The notes: generated from the sequence alone by a model not told the origin. DNA of 64,000 nucleotides from Lyngbya sp. CCAP 1446/10 (GCF_026130175.1 NZ_JAIGNI010000030.1:1-64000); one strand, 5' to 3'; shown: positions 27,551 to 36,808, counted from the first letter of the stretch. Numbers and translations: made by a program.

Positions 27551-28581
27551 TTACTTTAAAACAGTACCTTGCAAAAAAACATCCAACTTTTCCGCATATT
27601 GCCGATTCGCCACCGCACTGGGATGAATATCATGAGGCAAATTATTATTTCCCGGTATTTTCAAATCAACCGAAATATCAGCCGTAGCAATTCCCTCCTG
27701 ACTCAACTCATCCAACATCTTAGCAGAACCGGCATTAATTCCCGCCACAACCAACTTAACATTATTAGCCTCAGCCACGCGGTGAAACTCTTTAATAATT
27801 GCCTTAGAAACATCATGACTCTTGTACAATCCCTCCTCAAATTGATTGTAATTAACCTCCAGCAAATTCACCAATGCTGAAACCCGCATCAGCGGCCACT
27901 CGCGATATTCCAGTTTAGCCATGCTGTAGGTAAAATTATTTTCTCCACTCAGCCTAGCATCGGGCTGCAAGAGAATGCCGAGTTTATTCCAAGCAACCAT
28001 TTGCTTGCTTCTCGCCCTCAATAAAGTATTGCGCCTATCGTGAAATCCCGCATAAGCAATCACCGCTATTTTGGGTTTTTTCCTTGTTTCAGTGCTTCTT
28101 TGAATTGAATAAACGAGTGCAGCGTGCCGTAGCCGTTAACGCCAAAATTTACTATTTCATATTTAGGTAATTTCTCTTGCAGCAACCAAGCATAAGTTTC
28201 GCTGTCATTCAATGACCAACCGTAGGTAAAAGAACAGCCAAATATCCATATTTCCGGCTTGTTTGACAATTGATTGTAAGTATTGAGTGAATGTGTTATC
28301 CTTAAACTATTATTGAGATGAGTTGCCTTAAATGAGTAATTGCCGTTAAGCGTGACCTTGAACTTTCCCGGCAAATGCTTGTAGCCGAGATCCGAATCTT
28401 TGGTGAAAAAGTTACCTTTTGGTTCGACTGCTACATCGACATTTTCTATTTGCCAGGGTTTGTATCCCGCAACTCTCAAGACAATTTCAGCACTGCCGGC
28501 AGATATAAATATTGGGATAATTATATAAGTTATTAATCTGAAAACAACATTTTTAGCAAAATCTTTTTGGATCATTAACAT
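27551..28581 (-). pseudogene. SGNH/GDSL-type hydrolase split by a -1 frameshift at A AAA AAC
   Basis: Two adjacent reading frames, 28,066-28,581 (171 codons) and 27,551-28,063 (170 codons), together make one SGNH-hydrolase-like protein of about 343 residues. The first part has a membrane anchor near residues 13-33 and block I with the nucleophile serine (GCSFTYGWS). The second has block V with the catalytic Asp and His (LPHDIHPSA). The break is at a run of six A on the coding strand (28,076-28,081), read GGA AAA AAC CCA AAA TAG. A -1 shift at the heptamer A AAA AAC, or one extra A, restores PKIAVIAYAGFHDRRN. It may be a recent mutation, a sequencing error, or real recoding. Family members deacetylate or acetylate surface glycans, which fits the cluster. 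Confidence 0.8.
28075..28081 (-). other. Slippery heptamer A AAA AAC at the SGNH frame junction
   Basis: On the minus strand the heptamer reads AAAAAAC and sits in the X-XXY-YYZ register of the first frame. Slipping back one base leads directly into the second frame. The first frame stops (TAG, 28,066-28,068) seven bases after the heptamer. No strong downstream stem-loop or upstream Shine-Dalgarno-like stimulator is obvious. Confidence 0.6.
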
Positions 28582-28630
28582 AAGATGAAATGTCAGCCAA
28601 AGTATAGTAAACTGCCATGCGAGTATTATC

Positions 28631-28750
28631 TATAGCAATCCTAAATCATTATCCCTACCGCGAACATAAATGTGATTTCCCCAAAATCCATCTGTAGGGA
28701 CACTCAAGATGCCGTGTCCCTACAGAAAATCATTTAGGATTGCTATAGTT
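28631..28750. mobile_element. MITE-like element with TATAGCAATCCTAAAT terminal repeats
   Basis: The left end TATAGCAATCCTAAAT (28,631) is matched by ATTTAGGATTGCTATA at the right end (28,732-28,747). Inside is a second perfect hairpin: CTGTAGGGACAC (28,692-28,703) and GTGTCCCTACAG (28,714-28,725). There is no coding capacity. Terminal repeats with a TA-containing end suggest a non-autonomous element mobilised by an IS630/Tc1-like transposase, which is inference. Confidence 0.65.
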
Positions 28751-28905
28751 CATCGATCTAATTTAATTAGATTCAGCGCCTTTACTGCATCCCCCAATCT
28801 ACCCCACTCGATTGTTTGCCAGAATTAAATATTATTCGTAAAACCCGTGCCTACAAAATATTGGTTTAAACTGAGATATTGCACCATTCTCAATTACTTG
28901 TTTAG

Positions 28906-29045
28906 GAACAGGCTTTCCGGCCTGTTCCACAAGAGATGAATTTTATTGTGGAACAGGCCGGAAAGCCTGTTCTTGACATCAGCAACGGGCAAGATGCCCG
29001 TTCCACAAAAAATAAACTTGATTGTGGAACGGGCATCTTGCCCGT
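28906..29045. repeat. Two tandem nested palindromes
   Basis: The first pair of arms lies at 28,906-28,932 and 28,946-28,972; the arm itself is palindromic around CTTTCCGG. The second pair lies at 28,985-29,008 and 29,023-29,045 and carries the self-complementary core GGGCAAGATGCCC, the same core found in frame at 13,161-13,260. Both hairpins share the inner TTCCACAA/TTGTGGAA. They lie just downstream of the PRC-barrel gene's stop and could terminate its transcription. Confidence 0.9.
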
Positions 29046-29091
29046 CCTTAAGAAGAGTGCAAAATATTGGTTTGAGCTAATTGATTAATTC

Positions 29092-30108
29092 CTAATAACC
29101 AGCCTCTTCCTCATACTCAGGAGTCTTAGTCTTCTCAGGGATATTCACGCGAGGAGCCTTGTAAGGCTTCGGCGCTTCATCGTCAGCCCAAGCATCAGCC
29201 TCCACATCATCCTCGTACTCGTACTCAACCACCGACTCCTTCGGGCTAGAAACCTCAGGGCTGTACTGCTTCGCCTCGTACTCATCGTCCTCGTAATCGT
29301 CATCCTCGCCGCCCCAATTATCCTCTTCGTACTCATCATAATCGTCGATCGGCTGAGGCTGCATCACGCGCATCTGCTGCGGCTGGCGCACCGGTGGCCG
29401 ATTCCACTGCGAATCCTCATCCCAAGGAACTTCCTCAACCACAGGCTGCGCTACTCGGCTGCGCATTTCCGGTGCAGGAATCCGCACGCCCGGGCCCAAT
29501 TGATTTCCCGTAGCCACGGGTTTCGGATAATAACCTTGCTCGTCCTCTTCGCGTTCCCAAGGTGCTTGGCCCAAACCGACGCGCTCCAGCAAACCCACAC
29601 TAAGCTGTCTCAGCCTTTCCTCGGAACCTTCAAACACAATCAAGCGGTTCGGGCCACTGCTGACAATTTCCTCAATCCCCAACTCATAGGTACTGAGAAC
29701 TTGGTCGGGGATTTGGGGGATTCCCAGGGAAGCGATAATTATAGAAACTAACTTACCGTCTTCGGGGTCGAACCTAAAGCCTCGCACCCTTCCCAAAAGT
29801 TCGCCGGTTTCGGTGATCACTTCGCTGTTAATCAAAATGCTGTAGACTTCAACATCAACATCATCTTCGATCGCACTTTCATCTTCCACCAACAGCACGT
29901 CGCCGATTTCGCTGACATTGCTGAGGAACATAAACCTCGGTAGTCCAGCGACCGCAAATATATTATCACGTAGACCGATCGCCACAACTTCCCGCCGATC
30001 GATGTCCACCCACAATTGACTGACTACACCCAAGCGTTTACCTCTGTCGCGGGTGATGACCTGAGTGCCGAGAATATCGGAGCGTTGGCAAATTTGTTCG
30101 GATGTCAT
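29092..30108 (-). CDS. PRC-barrel domain protein with acidic C-terminal tail
   Basis: This 338-residue protein has two PRC-barrel domains. The first, residues about 5-80, includes RSDILGTQVITRDRGKRLGVV; the second, about 85-165, includes NSEVITETGELLGRVRGF. From residue 190 the chain is disordered and strongly acidic (Asp/Glu/Tyr-rich, for example EYEEDNWGGEDDDYEDDE). PRC barrels occur in photosynthetic reaction centre H subunits and in RimM, and act in protein or RNA binding. It sits 68 bases downstream of smc on the same strand, so co-transcription is likely. Its function is not known from the sequence. Confidence 0.85.
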   Translation of the reverse strand: MTSEQICQRSDILGTQVITRDRGKRLGVVSQLWVDIDRREVVAIGLRDNIFAVAGLPRFMFLSNVSEIGDVLLVEDESAIEDDVDVEVYSILINSEVITETGELLGRVRGFRFDPEDGKLVSIIIASLGIPQIPDQVLSTYELGIEEIVSSGPNRLIVFEGSEERLRQLSVGLLERVGLGQAPWEREEDEQGYYPKPVATGNQLGPGVRIPAPEMRSRVAQPVVEEVPWDEDSQWNRPPVRQPQQMRVMQPQPIDDYDEYEEDNWGGEDDDYEDDEYEAKQYSPEVSSPKESVVEYEYEDDVEADAWADDEAPKPYKAPRVNIPEKTKTPEYEEEAGY

Positions 30109-30176
30109 TCTAAGTTTAATCCTGATTTATTAAGTACATATATCACTCAACACGATCGTTAACAGAGACTCCGGGA

Positions 30177-33100
30177 CTACAACTTCAGTCCTATGACCTG
30201 AGTATAAGCTCCCCGCGCTTGAGTAACACCAATTGTACGCTCAGCCGATTGAATCATAGGTCGCCGCAAACTCACAACAATAAACTGGGCTTGTTCAGAC
30301 TGTCGTTTTATCATTCTAGCTAATCGCTCCACATTTGCCCCATCCAGAAACATATCCACCTCATCAAAAGCGTAGAACGTAGACGGGCGGTAGCGTTGCA
30401 GCGCAAAAATAAAACTCAGCGCCGTCAGCGACTTTTCGCCTCCCGACATAGAAGCCAACCGCTGAACGGGTTTCCCCTTCGGGTGAGCGACCAAATTCAA
30501 GCCACTGCTGAAGGGGTCTTCCTGATCATCTATCTGGAGATAGCCATCACCTTCGGAAAGTTCCGCAAAAATAGTCTGGAAGTTCTCATTAACCGCATCG
30601 AAAGCTTCCTTAAAAGCGCGCCGCCTGAGTGTGGTAAAATTTTCTATTCTCAACAGCAGTTCAGTACGTTCTCCTGCCAATGTCGTCAACTTTTGACTCA
30701 ATTCTTGCAGGCGTTCTTGAGTACGATTGTACTCTTCCAATGCTAACATATTCACCGGTTCTAGGGCTTGAATGCGTTTGGCGATCGCCTTTACTTCCTG
30801 CTGCAACTCCGTCAAATTAGCTTTCTCGACATCTTCTGGAATCGACGGCACCGGATCGGGCATTTCCGCCCGCTGCGTTTCCATGAGAGTGCGAACTGCG
30901 GCTAATTGTTCGCGACGTTCCTGCTGAGTTTCGTGCAGTTTTTGCAACTGCCATTGTAACTGTTGTTTCGCCAAATGCTGCTCTCGCAGTTGAGATTCCG
31001 CCCGATCGCGATCGCCCTTTTCCACACCCAATTTCTCCTCAATTTGGGCCAAAGCCGCCTTAGCTGTCGCAATTTGGCGATCGAGTTCCAACTGCTGCGA
31101 AACAATCCGGTTTACAGCATCAGTTCCCGCATTTTGCTGCACTTGCCATTCCTGCAATTTCTCGCTACCTTCCTTAATTTTCTCCTCCAAACGCCCGAAT
31201 TGATTTTGCAAGTCTCCTTGGCGCTGCTGGGCGTTTCTGTGAGCCAATTCTCGCTCCTGCAATTGCGCTTCCAGAGTCCGCAAACCAGACTGCATTTGCT
31301 GCCATTCGCTGTGACTATTCGACTCTTCCAACTGCGCCAAAGTTTGGCGGTACTGCTGCAATTGAGTTTCCTGTGCGGGCAATTCTGCTTCCAGCAACTG
31401 CAATCGGGTTTGCGAATTAGTCAATTCCTGAGTATTTTTCGTAATTTGCGATCGCACTTGTGACTGCTGCGCTTGTAAATTCCTAATTTCCGACTCCAAC
31501 TGTTCCAAGCGCAACTGATGTTCGCGCAAATTTTGCTTCGCCTCCATCAATTCTTGGCTGCGAGTTTTGACAGCAACAGCCGCGCGATCGATCGCAATTT
31601 TGCACCGTTCCAAAATCCGCTCAATTTCCTCAAGACGTTCTTGCAGAGAAGCAATTGTCCGCGCTTCATCCGCCGCCACACTAGCATCAACCGTGCCAAA
31701 ATGTAAAGTTGACCTATTAGTAGAACTTCCCCCAGTCATCGCGCCGCTGGTTTCCAAAATTTCCCCATCCAAAGTGACAATCCGATACTGTCCCAAATAG
31801 CGGCGGGCATCAGTGAGATTGCTAAACACAACCGTACTGCCAAAAACGTAAGCAAAAATCTCCTGATAGCGCGCATCGCAATCAATCAAATTCACCGCCG
31901 CATCCACAAACCCAGCCGCCCGCCGCAAATTTTCATTCACCGAAAACCTGCCACCTCTAATCTTATTCAAAGGCAAAAACGTCATCCTTCCCGCCCGTTT
32001 TTGTTTCAACAATTCGATCGCCGCCGCCCCCACACTGTCATTTTCCACCACCATATTACCCATCCGTCCGCCCGCTGCAATTTCCAGCGCCAACTGAAAA
32101 CGCGGCTCCACCCTGCCCAGTTGAGCCACCAAGCCACAAACTCCGCCAATTCCGCTTTGCGCGACAATTTTTGCAGTAAACGTGCCAGTCGCTTCTTGCA
32201 GTGCTTGAAACTGCACTTCGAGCTTATCTAACTTGCGCTGTCTTTCCCGTTGTTCTTCCAACAAACGAGTTTGAGTTTCCTGTTGCAGTTGCAATTCTTG
32301 TTCAGCTTGGATTAAAATCTGATTCAGCGATTCTACTTGCAAAGCAGCGATGCCTTTGGTTTCCCCAAGGCGAGATTGCTGAACTTTTTTGCCTGCAATT
32401 TCCTCTTCCAATCCTTGCAGCGATTGGTTTTGTTCTTGAATTTGACTCTGGAGGCGATCGACTCTTTCGCCAATGGTAGCTTGTTCTGTACGCTGCGGTT
32501 CCAAAGTTTGTTGAATTGTTTCGATTTGGCGGTGCAGTTCCGTTTGCTGCTGTACCCAAACTTCGGCCGTCGAGGCGATCGCATTTGCAACTTCCCGACT
32601 CTTATCTAAATTTTCCCGCGCTTCATCCCGCTGTTCCTGAAAAGTGCCTATTTGAGACATAACATAGGATATTTCAATCTCAATTTGCTCCAAACTTTGC
32701 CGAAATTGCCGAACTTCTTGCTCAGTTTGTGCTATGTTTGCCGCCATTTGTCCAGCAGTTGTTTCCAAATCCTGTTTGCGATTTTGGAGTTGTCGCCGTT
32801 CCGCTTCCTGAGTCGCAATCGTCGCTTGCAAAGCCAACAATTCCGACTCTCCCAAAGCTTTCACGCGGGCATTCAGCGCGTCAAGTTCGGCAGTTGAGGC
32901 TTGAATTTGGGTGCTAATTGCTTGCAGTTGTTCGGTGAGAGAGGTAGAATTGCGATCGCCCGTTTCGATTTGTTCCCGCAGTTTCCATTCTTGCTTTTGC
33001 AACTGACGGAACTTGAGCACAATTTCCCACTGCGACTTTTCTTGGAATTCCGCCCGCAATTTTTGATACTTTTCGGCTTTTGTGCGATCAGAAGCAAGTC

Positions 33101-33971
33101 TATCGCGCTGAGAAATCAGTTCTTTTTCGACAATCCCGCTGCGTTCTTCCACTTCCTTAACTTCATCCAACTTCTGCCTTGCGAGAGAGATTTTGCGATC
33201 AAATTGAGCCACTCCTGCCAATTCATCAATAATTTCTCGGCGTTCCTTAGCATTCATCGAAATAATGCTGGTAACGTCTCCTTGCAAAACAACGTTATAA
33301 CCTTCGGGATAAATTCGCAAACGGTTAAGTTGTTCGTGCAGTTGAGTGAGTGTGCAAGGTGCGCCATTAATGTAATAAGTTGACGTATAAGTTCCTTGAC
33401 GAGTGACTCGGAGTTTGCGTGTCACACTCCACTCGTCCGGTTTTTGATCTTTAATTTTCGATTTTTGATTAGTAGCGAGTAGTTGTCCGTTGTTGTCTTG
33501 AGTTGTGGCAATTGCTATTTCTTCGACTTCTTCAGCAGATAACTCTTCCAATTTTGGATTGGTAGTAGATGATTGTCCCTTATTGTCTTGAGTTTCTGGA
33601 ATTTCGACCGCTTCTACATCTTCTGCTTCAACAGACAAATCATCCGCTGCCTTTTCTTCCTCATCCTCGTCCTCATCTTCATCCTGGGCGAACCATTCAT
33701 CACCCACATCTTCCAGCGCAAAGGTAGCAGTCACGCTAGCTTCAATCGTACCGCGCTTATTTTGGGCGGTGTTCACCAAGTCCGGCAAACGTTCAGCCCG
33801 CATTCCCTTAGAAGTCGAAAGTCCGAGACAAAACAGCAAAGCATCAAGGATGTTGGACTTCCCTGAACCGTTGGGCCCGGAAACCACAGTAAAACCTGGC
33901 AGCACGGGAATGGACGTTGTGCCACCAAAAGATTTAAAGTTAGTTAGTTCGATCCGCTTAATGTGAACCAT
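30177..33971 (-). CDS. smc: Chromosome segregation protein SMC
   Basis: This 1264-residue condensin subunit compacts and segregates DNA with ScpA and ScpB. The N-terminal ATPase half has Walker A GPNGSGKSN at about residues 33-41. Coiled coils run through the middle, with a hinge at about 560-690 (GIGGVCGLVAQL and following). The C-terminal half has the ABC signature MSGGEKSLTAL near 1175 and Walker B FYAFDEVDMFLD near 1199. An insertion of about 85-95 residues sits at about 95-190, between DEWFAQ and EWSVTRKLRV. It is acidic (EDEDEDEEE) and contains two related copies of a TQDNxGQ peptide, from a DNA repeat at 33,480-33,510 and 33,568-33,600. ScpA is encoded at 50,626-51,432. The ATG at 33,971 gives the family's usual N-terminus. 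Confidence 0.97.
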   Translation of the reverse strand: MVHIKRIELTNFKSFGGTTSIPVLPGFTVVSGPNGSGKSNILDALLFCLGLSTSKGMRAERLPDLVNTAQNKRGTIEASVTATFALEDVGDEWFAQDEDEDEDEEEKAADDLSVEAEDVEAVEIPETQDNKGQSSTTNPKLEELSAEEVEEIAIATTQDNNGQLLATNQKSKIKDQKPDEWSVTRKLRVTRQGTYTSTYYINGAPCTLTQLHEQLNRLRIYPEGYNVVLQGDVTSIISMNAKERREIIDELAGVAQFDRKISLARQKLDEVKEVEERSGIVEKELISQRDRLASDRTKAEKYQKLRAEFQEKSQWEIVLKFRQLQKQEWKLREQIETGDRNSTSLTEQLQAISTQIQASTAELDALNARVKALGESELLALQATIATQEAERRQLQNRKQDLETTAGQMAANIAQTEQEVRQFRQSLEQIEIEISYVMSQIGTFQEQRDEARENLDKSREVANAIASTAEVWVQQQTELHRQIETIQQTLEPQRTEQATIGERVDRLQSQIQEQNQSLQGLEEEIAGKKVQQSRLGETKGIAALQVESLNQILIQAEQELQLQQETQTRLLEEQRERQRKLDKLEVQFQALQEATGTFTAKIVAQSGIGGVCGLVAQLGRVEPRFQLALEIAAGGRMGNMVVENDSVGAAAIELLKQKRAGRMTFLPLNKIRGGRFSVNENLRRAAGFVDAAVNLIDCDARYQEIFAYVFGSTVVFSNLTDARRYLGQYRIVTLDGEILETSGAMTGGSSTNRSTLHFGTVDASVAADEARTIASLQERLEEIERILERCKIAIDRAAVAVKTRSQELMEAKQNLREHQLRLEQLESEIRNLQAQQSQVRSQITKNTQELTNSQTRLQLLEAELPAQETQLQQYRQTLAQLEESNSHSEWQQMQSGLRTLEAQLQERELAHRNAQQRQGDLQNQFGRLEEKIKEGSEKLQEWQVQQNAGTDAVNRIVSQQLELDRQIATAKAALAQIEEKLGVEKGDRDRAESQLREQHLAKQQLQWQLQKLHETQQERREQLAAVRTLMETQRAEMPDPVPSIPEDVEKANLTELQQEVKAIAKRIQALEPVNMLALEEYNRTQERLQELSQKLTTLAGERTELLLRIENFTTLRRRAFKEAFDAVNENFQTIFAELSEGDGYLQIDDQEDPFSSGLNLVAHPKGKPVQRLASMSGGEKSLTALSFIFALQRYRPSTFYAFDEVDMFLDGANVERLARMIKRQSEQAQFIVVSLRRPMIQSAERTIGVTQARGAYTQVIGLKL

Positions 33972-34362
33972 ATGCTAGGAGTAGCTTTGGCTCTAGGGTG
34001 TTGTCACAGGGTAGCACAGGCATTGGGGCGATCGACAACTTATGAAATTTCCGGCATTGTCGATCGAACCGATATCTTACACCTTTGTCAACAACCCAGC
34101 CGGCTTTTACTTAAAAAGTTCATTGACAAAGGTACAATATCTGTGATCCGAGCGATCGCTACAAATGAACGTAAATTTTGATACAAATAACTCCATGAGA
34201 CTCGATCGACATAATTTGTGCGATTAAACCTGAAAAGCTTACCCAGACTCAATGCTAGCAAATATAATTCCCAGAATTCCTAATGTTACCCCTAGACATA
34301 TAAAAACTTTCCGGTAAAATCGAACCAAAATTAATAATGTATAAAGTAGCAAAGCGAATATT
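33972..34362. other. Divergent intergenic region between smc and murA
   Basis: This 391-base gap must hold promoters for two essential genes. Two inverted repeats are visible: CGATCGACAA (34,029) with TTGTCGATCG (34,057), and ACCTTTGTCAA (34,081) with TTGACAAAGGT (34,123). A 72-codon reading frame at 33,963-34,181 spans both hairpins, overlaps the smc start and does not look coding. No clear consensus promoter pair stands out. Confidence 0.55.
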
Positions 34363-35754
34363 ATGGAGGGCAAAATCATTACACCAGCTCAGAACACGTC
34401 TAACCTGCCAGCTTCACCCGAAAGCGACCAACAAGTATTGCAAATTTGGGGTCGCCAGCCCCTGAAAGGACAGGTAAAAATCAGCGGCGCCAAAAACTCG
34501 GCCCTAGTAGTCATGGCCGGAGCTCTGCTGTGTCCCGACGATTGCCACATCCGCAACGTTCCCGCCCTAGTCGATGTCGCCCGCATGGGGCAAATTCTCT
34601 CGGCTGTAGGAGTCAAAGTACAGCAGAACGGCGACGTTTTAGATATGAACGCCAGCAACCTCATAGACGCTCAAGCCCCCTACGAATTAGTCAGCCAACT
34701 GCGGGCGAGCTTCTTCATCATCGGGCCACTGCTAGCGCGTTTGGGATTTGCCAAAGTGCCTTTACCGGGAGGTTGCGCCATCGGAGCCAGGCCCGTTGAG
34801 CTTCACGTTCGGGGCCTGCAAGCTCTCGGCGCCGAAGTCCACATCGAGCACGGTACAGTTCACGCTTACGTCAAAGGGCCGAACCGTCGCTTGAAAGGAG
34901 CCAAAATTTATTTGGACTACCCCAGCGTCGGCGCAACTGAAACTTTGATGATGGCGGCGACTCTGGCTGAGGGAGAAACGGTGATTGAAAACGCGGCCCA
35001 GGAGCCGGAAGTCGTCGATTTGGCGAATTTCTGCCGCGCTATGGGAGCCAAAATTCAAGGCGCAGGCACAAATACGATCGTCATTTCGGGAGTTGAGAGA
35101 CTGCACGCGGTAGACTATGCAATTATTCCCGATCGCATCGAAGCCGGAACATTTTTATTAGCAGGAGCCATCACTCACTCAGAAATCAGTTTGTCGTCGG
35201 TAATTCCCGACCACCTGACGGCAATTATTGCCAAATTACAGACAATGGGGGCGAAAATAATTGTAGAATCCGACATTGTGCGGATAGTTCCAGGCAAAAT
35301 TCACACCGCCACAGACATCGAAACTCTGCCTTACCCAGGTTTCTCCACAGATATGCAAGCTCCGTTTATGGCTTTGCTGACGCTGAGCGAAGGAGATAGC
35401 ATGATCAAAGAAACCGTATTTGAGAACCGCTTGCGCCACGTAGCAGAACTCAACCGCATGGGCGCCGACATTCGGGTTAAAGGCAATGTCGCCGTGGTGC
35501 GCGGAGTGCCGATGTTGTCTGGTGCGCCAGTAGTCGCAACAGATTTGCGGGCTTCGGCGGCTTTGGTGCTGGCGGGACTAGCAGCCGATGGTGTCACCAC
35601 AATCAGCAGCTTGCAGCATTTAGACCGTGGCTACGAGCAGTTAGAGGTGAAACTCCAAAAATTGGGAGCTAAGTTGCGGCGCGTCAAGGAGGGCACAGAC
35701 CCGGCTAATGCTGAGGTTCCTGTCAATCCCGTGCGATCGAGTTTAAACTGTTAA
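34363..35754 (+). CDS. murA: UDP-N-acetylglucosamine 1-carboxyvinyltransferase
   Basis: This 463-residue enzyme transfers enolpyruvate from PEP to UDP-GlcNAc, the first committed step of peptidoglycan synthesis. Visible signatures are [15 protein letters not shown] near residues 37-51 and the catalytic cysteine loop [16 protein letters not shown] near residue 140, so the enzyme should be fosfomycin-sensitive by family rule. [14 protein letters not shown] and [15 protein letters not shown] are further MurA blocks. The first 25 residues before [10 protein letters not shown] are a short extension. It is transcribed away from smc and followed by a heptamer repeat array and the M48 peptidase gene. 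Confidence 0.97.
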   Translation: MEGKIITPAQNTSNLPASPESDQQVLQIWGRQPLKGQVKISGAKNSALVVMAGALLCPDDCHIRNVPALVDVARMGQILSAVGVKVQQNGDVLDMNASNLIDAQAPYELVSQLRASFFIIGPLLARLGFAKVPLPGGCAIGARPVELHVRGLQALGAEVHIEHGTVHAYVKGPNRRLKGAKIYLDYPSVGATETLMMAATLAEGETVIENAAQEPEVVDLANFCRAMGAKIQGAGTNTIVISGVERLHAVDYAIIPDRIEAGTFLLAGAITHSEISLSSVIPDHLTAIIAKLQTMGAKIIVESDIVRIVPGKIHTATDIETLPYPGFSTDMQAPFMALLTLSEGDSMIKETVFENRLRHVAELNRMGADIRVKGNVAVVRGVPMLSGAPVVATDLRASAALVLAGLAADGVTTISSLQHLDRGYEQLEVKLQKLGAKLRRVKEGTDPANAEVPVNPVRSSLNC

Positions 35755-35758
35755 GTAG

Positions 35759-35825
35759 TCAGTTGACAGTTGACAGTTGACAGTTGACGGTTAACTGTTG
35801 ACTGCTAACTGTTGACCATTGACTC
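35759..35825. repeat. Heptamer short tandem repeat (AGTTGAC)
   Basis: About nine units of the heptamer AGTTGAC and its variants fill the 80-base gap between murA and the M48 peptidase gene. The same unit appears at 40,860, 48,846, 52,787, 52,910 and 61,097. Confidence 0.85.
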
Positions 35826-35834
35826 AGGATTAAA

Positions 35835-36707
35835 ATGTCGAACATACCGCTCATCGGTTTGAAAGCAGACCAGTTTCGCCACCCGCTAGACTTGGAAGCC
35901 ACCAACACTCTCAAACAACTGCCCGGACTAGATTTGATGGTGCGGCAGTTGCTGGGACAACTTGGTGAACAGTTTTTCAGGCTCGAAAATCTGGCTTCCA
36001 GCGTCCAAGTCGGCGAAAATCAACTGCCGCACCTGCATCAATTGCTGGTGGATGCCTGCAAAACTCTGGATTTGGAGGTGCCGCAGCTTTATGTCCGCCA
36101 GCATCCGATGCCCAATGCTTACACCTTTGCGATGCGGGGAAAACAGCCGTTTGTGGTGATGCACACTTCCCTGATTGATTTGCTCACAGACGAGGAAGTT
36201 AAGGCAGTAATCGGTCATGAATTGGGACATTTGAAGTGCGAGCACGGAGTTTACCTAACTCTGGCTAATTTAATTGTGTTGGCCGCCGGTCAAATTTCGC
36301 CTGTGGGAACCATACTCGCCCAGGGTTTGCAGGCGCAAATGTTGGAATGGCTGCGGTGTGCCGAATTTACGTGCGATCGCGCAGCCTTACTCGCCACCCA
36401 AGACCCCAGAGTGGTAGCATCGGTGTTGATGAAACTGGCCGGAGGTTCGCCGACGTTAGCACCGAAACTTAATCTAGATGCGTTCTTGGTTCAAGCGCGA
36501 GCTTACGATGACCTCAGCAGTACAGAACTTGGGGAAATGTTGAAGCAAGCTCAAACAGCTCAATTATCTCATCCAGTACCAGTATTGCGCGCCAGAGAGA
36601 TCGATCGCTGGGCAAGTTCAAAAGATTATGAATCTTTGCTTGCACAAAGTCGATCGGTGTATTATGATGCTGACACCACCAAAAAGGGCGGGTGGCGAAA
36701 TTGGTAG
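35835..36707 (+). CDS. M48-family zinc metallopeptidase
   Basis: This 290-residue protein has the HEXXH zinc motif in VIGHELGHLKCEHG at about residues 125-138, and a likely third ligand in CAEFTCDRAAL near residue 177. It resembles the HtpX/Ste24-like M48 peptidases of cyanobacteria; hydrophobic stretches after the motif (LANLIVLAAGQISPVG) may be membrane-associated. The last codons overlap a tRNA: the residues GGWRNW and the stop are encoded by the 5' end of tRNA-Leu (36,686-36,707). The gene's 3' part was copied in tandem downstream, with frame-breaking changes. The natural stop may originally have been elsewhere. Confidence 0.88.
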   Translation: MSNIPLIGLKADQFRHPLDLEATNTLKQLPGLDLMVRQLLGQLGEQFFRLENLASSVQVGENQLPHLHQLLVDACKTLDLEVPQLYVRQHPMPNAYTFAMRGKQPFVVMHTSLIDLLTDEEVKAVIGHELGHLKCEHGVYLTLANLIVLAAGQISPVGTILAQGLQAQMLEWLRCAEFTCDRAALLATQDPRVVASVLMKLAGGSPTLAPKLNLDAFLVQARAYDDLSSTELGEMLKQAQTAQLSHPVPVLRAREIDRWASSKDYESLLAQSRSVYYDADTTKKGGWRNW

Positions 36708-36767
36708 ACGCATCAGACTCAAAATCTGACACCGAAAGGTATGAGAGTTCGATTCTCTCCCCGCCCA
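36686..36767 (+). tRNA. tRNA-Leu (anticodon CAA), copy 1
   Basis: The 82-base gene folds as a class II tRNA. The acceptor stem is GGGCGGG with CCCGCCC and discriminator A. The anticodon stem TCAGA/TCTGA encloses CTCAAAA, giving anticodon CAA (reads UUG). A long variable arm ACC-GAAA-GGT and a T arm GAGAG-TTCGATT-CTCTC follow. CCA is not encoded. Its first 22 bases overlap the end of the M48 peptidase reading frame. Confidence 0.95.
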
Positions 36768-36808
36768 TTACTAGAAAAGATGCTGATGTCTTAATAAAGA
36801 ACTCTGTG

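Larger units (their letters stand above)
28582..29091. other. 510-base intergenic region filled with palindromic elements
   Basis: This gap holds two separate repeat units, at 28,631-28,750 and 28,906-29,045, described below. Positions 28,751-28,905 show nothing recognisable. There is no convincing open reading frame. Confidence 0.7.

Noticed and set aside
30396-33383. Several plus-strand frames of 60-166 codons opposite smc
   Set aside because: They are antisense shadows of the long coiled-coil gene, with low-complexity Leu/Gln/Arg composition and no conserved features.
33963-34181. 72-codon plus-strand frame between smc and murA
   Set aside because: It overlaps the smc start, spans two inverted repeats, and has no ribosome site or family resemblance.
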